From assembly GCA_038234045.1 (NCBI GenBank), contig JBBSUX010000047.1, positions 1-16,367 of the forward strand: 16,367 nt of DNA, written 5' to 3'. Made by a program: the position numbers and the translations under genes. Positions 13,473-16,367 of the stretch are shown here, one piece after another (within the stretch, counting starts at the first letter, position 1; the number at the start of each line of letters is the position of its first letter). A model generated the notes under the pieces. That model ran no database searches. It saw only the letters and a program-made list of their open reading frames with translations, and was not told the DNA's origin. The stretch is from JBBSUX01 sp038234045 (lineage in GTDB: Bacteria; Pseudomonadota; Gammaproteobacteria; Burkholderiales; Burkholderiaceae_C).

Positions 13473-13628
13473 GAGCAGAGGAACACGCAGAGCGCCAATG
13501 CGCACAGCGGGACCGCGCTACAAGGTTCATATGTTGGGCCGCGATCCTAGCGAAAACGTGGATGTGCTCCGGCGCTGCGCTTCCCATAATCGGTGCTTAC
13601 CCTCCACAAGACTTTCACGGAACCACTC
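13473..13628 (+). other. Intergenic region before the TRAP operon
   Basis: This 156-base gap separates ETF-QO from dctP. It has no T-tailed terminator that I can see. A CATAAT at about 13585-13590 could be a -10 box for the TRAP operon, but no matching -35 box is evident. Confidence 0.25.
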
Positions 13629-14606
13629 ATGAAGTTGCACCGAATCGCCGCCGGCCTGGCACTGACCCTGGGCCTCGCAAGCGCAGCCTTCGCGCAGACC
13701 ACGATGCGCATCAATATTTCCGTCTCGCAAAACTCCCACCAGGGCGTTGCGATCGACACCTTTGCCAAGGCGGTCGGCAAGCTCACCGATGGTCGCTACA
13801 AGATCGAGACCTTCTACAACGGCTCGCTGGGTGGCGAGCGTGAGTCGATGGAGGCTGTGCAGCTGGGCACGCAGGCACTGACTTTCACCTCAACCGGGCC
13901 GGTCCCCAATTTCGTCCCCGAAACGAAGATTCTGGACGTTCCCTTCCTGTTTCGCGACAAGGCACATGCCCGCGCGGTACTCGACGGCCCGATCGGCCAG
14001 GATTTGCTGTCCAAATTCGACGCCAAGGGTTTCAAGGCATTGGCCTGGGGCGAGAACGGTTTTCGCCACATGACCAACAGCAAGGTCGATATCCGGGTGC
14101 CTGCCGATCTCCAAGGCCTGAAGATGCGCACCATGGAAAACCCGGTGCATATCGCTGCCTACAGGAGCCTCGGCATCATCACGACACCCATGGCTTTCCC
14201 CGAAGTGTTCACCGCACTTCAGCAAGGCACGGTCGACGGTCAGGAAAACCCGCTGTCGGTCATCATTTCCGCGAAATTCGACCAGGTGCAAAAGCACCTC
14301 ACGCTGACCGGCCACGTGTATTCGCCTTGCGTCTTTCTGATGAACAAGGCTGATTACGACAAGCTGACCCCAGCCGACCAAAAGGCTTTCCTCGAAGCAG
14401 CGGCCGAAGGTGTCAAGGCCAACCGGGCCCGCGTGGACGCCGACGATGCGAGCGGTGTTGCGTACCTGCGCTCCAAGGGCGTGACGGTGATTGAAAACAT
14501 CGACAAGGCCCAGTTCGTCAAGGCGCTGGCACCGGTCGAAGCGCAGTTCGAGAAGCAGTTCGGCAAGGACAAGCTCGACGCGATCCGCAACTACAAGGCG
14601 AGCTGA
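13629..14606 (+). CDS. dctP: TRAP transporter periplasmic substrate-binding protein (DctP family)
   Basis: This is the extracytoplasmic solute receptor of a tripartite transporter, 325 residues long. It has a clear signal peptide (MKLHRIAAGLALTLGLASAAFA, likely cut before Q23). The mature domain shows DctP features: INISVSQNSHQGVAIDTFAKAV at the start, YNGSLGGERESMEAVQLGTQAL, then LKMRTMENPVHIAAYRSLG with the arginine that usually pairs with the substrate carboxylate, and QQGTVDGQENPLSVI. The ligand is therefore probably an organic acid, but which one is not determinable. It is followed by dctQ and dctM in the same direction, with a 159-base gap holding two hairpins. The ATG at 13629 is the natural start because the signal peptide begins there. 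Confidence 0.94.
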   Translation: MKLHRIAAGLALTLGLASAAFAQTTMRINISVSQNSHQGVAIDTFAKAVGKLTDGRYKIETFYNGSLGGERESMEAVQLGTQALTFTSTGPVPNFVPETKILDVPFLFRDKAHARAVLDGPIGQDLLSKFDAKGFKALAWGENGFRHMTNSKVDIRVPADLQGLKMRTMENPVHIAAYRSLGIITTPMAFPEVFTALQQGTVDGQENPLSVIISAKFDQVQKHLTLTGHVYSPCVFLMNKADYDKLTPADQKAFLEAAAEGVKANRARVDADDASGVAYLRSKGVTVIENIDKAQFVKALAPVEAQFEKQFGKDKLDAIRNYKAS

Positions 14607-14615
14607 CACAGGCAT

Positions 14616-14635
14616 GCGCGCCATTGGTGGCGCGC
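14616..14635 (+). other. Perfect 8-bp hairpin after dctP
   Basis: GCGCGCCA (14616-14623) and TGGCGCGC (14628-14635) pair perfectly around TTGG. The hairpin begins 9 bases past the dctP stop codon and precedes a second stem, so it can protect the dctP end of the transcript. Confidence 0.6.
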
Positions 14636-14643
14636 TCTGCCCG

Positions 14644-14685
14644 GCGCCCTCCGGCCTACGTTGCCCGAGGGCGCTGTTCATTTTT
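14644..14685 (+). terminator. Probable leaky intrinsic terminator between dctP and dctQ
   Basis: GCGCCCTC (14644-14651) and GAGGGCGC (14667-14674) form a perfect GC-rich 8-bp stem with a 15-base loop. TGTTCATTTTT follows, so the T-run begins 6 bases after the stem. Inside a dctPQM operon such an element would let most transcripts end after the receptor gene and only some read on into the membrane subunits. Confidence 0.55.
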
Positions 14686-14765
14686 GGCGGTAGAGGCCGT
14701 TCCTATTCGGCTGTGCTCCGCCTGCCTCCTTGCAATTACCTGCAAATCTGCAAAACCTTTCACCG

Positions 14766-15260
14766 ATGAAACAGCTTTTCCTGCGTCTTGAACACTGGAC
14801 GACCGCCTTCGCCATGTTCTTCGCCTGCGCGATGATGGCGATCGCGGCCGGGCTTGGGATGTTCCAGATCTTTACCCGCTTCGTGACCGAGAGCCCGGCG
14901 CCATGGACCGAAGTGCTGATCCGCTTCAGCCTGATCTGGATGGTGTTCTTGGGCATCCCCGCAGCCTTCAGGCTGGGCGCCATGGTGAGCGTCGATGTGC
15001 TCTACCGCTGGAGTGGCCCACGCGTGCGCCGATTTCTTGAGTGGTTCACCGCCATCGCCGCCCTTTCGCTGCTCGCCATCTTCGCCTGGTATGGCTGGGA
15101 CTATGCCAAGCGGGGTGGCGTCCAACAAATGGCAGGGCTGGAAAGCATCACCATGTTCTGGGCCTACCTGGCAATGCCGGTCGGGGCGATCTTCGCGGCG
15201 TTGGGGGTGATCGGCAATCTGATCGACCCGCAGCGCAATGAACTGGAGACCGCGCAATGA
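14766..15260 (+). CDS. dctQ: TRAP transporter small permease subunit (DctQ family)
   Basis: This integral membrane protein of 164 residues has four predicted helices, at about 12-35, 47-65, 90-110 and 128-150. It shows the DctQ pattern RFVTESPAPWTEVLIRFSLIWMVFLG followed by FRLGAMVSVDVLY. DctQ holds the receptor and the large subunit together in the transporter. Its last codons overlap the start of dctM by ATGA (15257-15260), so the two are translationally coupled. The ATG at 14766 is chosen; upstream codons in frame include a TTG at 14730 but no family-like sequence. Confidence 0.92.
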   Translation: MKQLFLRLEHWTTAFAMFFACAMMAIAAGLGMFQIFTRFVTESPAPWTEVLIRFSLIWMVFLGIPAAFRLGAMVSVDVLYRWSGPRVRRFLEWFTAIAALSLLAIFAWYGWDYAKRGGVQQMAGLESITMFWAYLAMPVGAIFAALGVIGNLIDPQRNELETAQ

Positions 15261-16367
15261 CCGTCGCCATGCTCGCCACCATGGCGCTGTGCTTTGCGCT
15301 GACGGTATCGGTAGCGGTATCGATCGGATTGGCGTCAGTTCTGGGCATCCACATCGCCCACGCCAACATGCTGATCTCCGTCAAGGAGATGTACGGCGCC
15401 ATCAACAAGTTTCCGCTGGCCGCCATTCCGTTTTTCATCCTGGCTGGCAATCTGATGGAAATCGGAGGCATCTCGCGACGGCTGGTCGATTTTGCGAAGA
15501 GCCTCGTCGGCGGCGTTCAGGGTGGCCTGCCCATGACCTGCGTGCTGACCTGCATGATCTTCGCGGCTGTTTCAGGCTCGTCGGTTGCCACCACCTTCGC
15601 CATCGGCGCGATCCTGATCCCGGCGCTCGTGAAGCACGGCTATCCGGTGACCTATGCCGCCGCCCTGCAAGCCACCAGCGCCGAGCTGGGCGTGATCATT
15701 CCGCCCTCCATTCCGATGATTCTTTATGGCGTGAGCGCTGAAGTTTCGATCGGCGAACTATTCGTTGCGGGTGTTGGCCCAGGCATTCTGATCAGCGGCG
15801 CGCTGATGCTCTTTGTTTATCTTTTCTGCAAGTGGAAAGGCTGGGGAAAGCACGATGGCGAAGGTCGCCTCGGCTTCTGGCGCGCCACCTGGAATGCCGG
15901 CTGGGCATTGCTGATGCCCGTGATCATCCTCGGCGGCATCTACGGCGGCGTTTTCACCCCGACCGAGGCTTCTGCGGTGGCCGTGTTCTATGCGCTGGTG
16001 GTGGGCGTCCTCATCTACCGTGAAATCAGCATCTTCGATCTCTACGCCATCGTGCGCAAATCGGTACTCTCGAGCGCGGTGATCATGTTCATCATCGCGA
16101 ACGCGGGTCTGTTCGCCTATCTGATTACACGCGCCGGTGTGCCAGATGCCATCGGCCACTGGCTCGAACAAGTGCTGAAATCTCCGGTGTATTTCCTGCT
16201 GGGCGTGAACGCGGCATTGTTCGTGATCGGAATGTTCATCGAAACCAGCGCGGCCATCATCGTGCTGGCGCCCATCCTTGCACCGGTGGCAATGCACTTC
16301 GGGGTCGATCCGGTGCATTTCGGCATGATCATGGTGGTCAACCTCGCGCTCGGCATGATCACGCCGC
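15257..16367 (+). CDS. dctM: TRAP transporter large permease subunit (DctM family), cut by the window edge
   Basis: This is the ion-coupled transport subunit of the tripartite carrier. 370 codons lie in the window and no stop is reached; the family is normally about 425 residues, so roughly 55 are missing. The frame opens with ATG inside the dctQ stop (ATGA). The product is almost wholly hydrophobic, with characteristic motifs. These are PLAAIPFFILAGNLMEIGGIS, then GGLPMTCVLTCMIFAAVSGSSVATTFAIG, then ELGVIIPPSIPMILYGV, GGIYGGVFTPTEASAVAVFYA, and near the edge GMFIETSAAIIVLAPILAPVA. The sequence reads without frameshift. Together with DctP and DctQ it forms a sodium- or proton-driven importer. 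Confidence 0.95.
   Translation, partial: MTVAMLATMALCFALTVSVAVSIGLASVLGIHIAHANMLISVKEMYGAINKFPLAAIPFFILAGNLMEIGGISRRLVDFAKSLVGGVQGGLPMTCVLTCMIFAAVSGSSVATTFAIGAILIPALVKHGYPVTYAAALQATSAELGVIIPPSIPMILYGVSAEVSIGELFVAGVGPGILISGALMLFVYLFCKWKGWGKHDGEGRLGFWRATWNAGWALLMPVIILGGIYGGVFTPTEASAVAVFYALVVGVLIYREISIFDLYAIVRKSVLSSAVIMFIIANAGLFAYLITRAGVPDAIGHWLEQVLKSPVYFLLGVNAALFVIGMFIETSAAIIVLAPILAPVAMHFGVDPVHFGMIMVVNLALGMITP

Noticed and set aside
12312..13505. A 397-codon minus-strand open frame opposite ETF-QO
   Set aside because: It is a shadow caused by high GC in third codon positions. The plus strand has the complete FAD and 4Fe-4S motifs.
1..16367. CRISPR array, tRNA, rRNA, insertion sequence or prophage genes
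   Set aside because: No regular spaced repeats, cloverleaf, ribosomal RNA or transposase/integrase motifs were seen on either strand.

Overview
The window is ordinary GC-rich bacterial chromosome. It most likely comes from a betaproteobacterium of the Burkholderiales, probably the Comamonadaceae. The reasons are the gene content and order (DUF3014 protein, PPK2, CbpA/CbpM, ScoAB, an ETF-QO beside an SDR/thioesterase pair, a DctPQM TRAP transporter) and the style of the intergenic repeats. This placement rests on recognising families by eye, not on a search. I see no rRNA, tRNA, CRISPR array, transposase, phage gene or obvious island.

Layout from left to right. Positions 1-178 are the end of an interspersed repeat, followed by an AT-rich gap and a CDP-alcohol phosphatidyltransferase gene (pssA-like, +). 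A 24-residue membrane miniprotein with a near-perfect Shine-Dalgarno and a TTG start follows (+). It faces a 121-residue acidic, apparently disordered protein (-) across a pair of hairpins, one of them a 48-bp near-perfect palindrome that looks like a bidirectional terminator. Next is a gamma-glutamyltransferase relic (-) whose N-terminal strand-helix is joined in frame to its C-terminal part, with the catalytic middle missing. Divergent from it runs a polyphosphate kinase 2 gene, then the chaperone pair cbpA-cbpM (+).

In the middle, scoB and scoA (-) form a two-gene operon for a 3-oxoacid CoA-transferase, divergent from a type II haloacid-dehalogenase-like gene (+). A membrane-anchored DUF3014 protein (-) is divergent from an AhpD/CMD-type peroxidase-related gene (+). 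A ferritin-like 'metal-dependent hydrolase' (PF10118 type) follows (+). Degenerate repeats sit just after the stop codons of the last two genes.

On the right, an SDR oxidoreductase and a hotdog thioesterase form a minus-strand operon divergent from electron-transfer flavoprotein:ubiquinone oxidoreductase (+). The window ends in a TRAP transporter operon dctP-dctQ-dctM (+). A double hairpin separates dctP from dctQ, and dctM is cut by the window edge.

Functionally this is acyl-CoA and organic-acid metabolism (ScoAB, SDR, thioesterase, ETF-QO, TRAP uptake) plus a small stress corner (PPK2 beside CbpA/CbpM, and a peroxidase-like protein). I do not see a convincing undescribed multi-gene system. 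The most rewarding items are the miniprotein, the acidic disordered protein, the internally deleted GGT, the C-terminal tail on ScoA, and the repeat and hairpin elements between genes.
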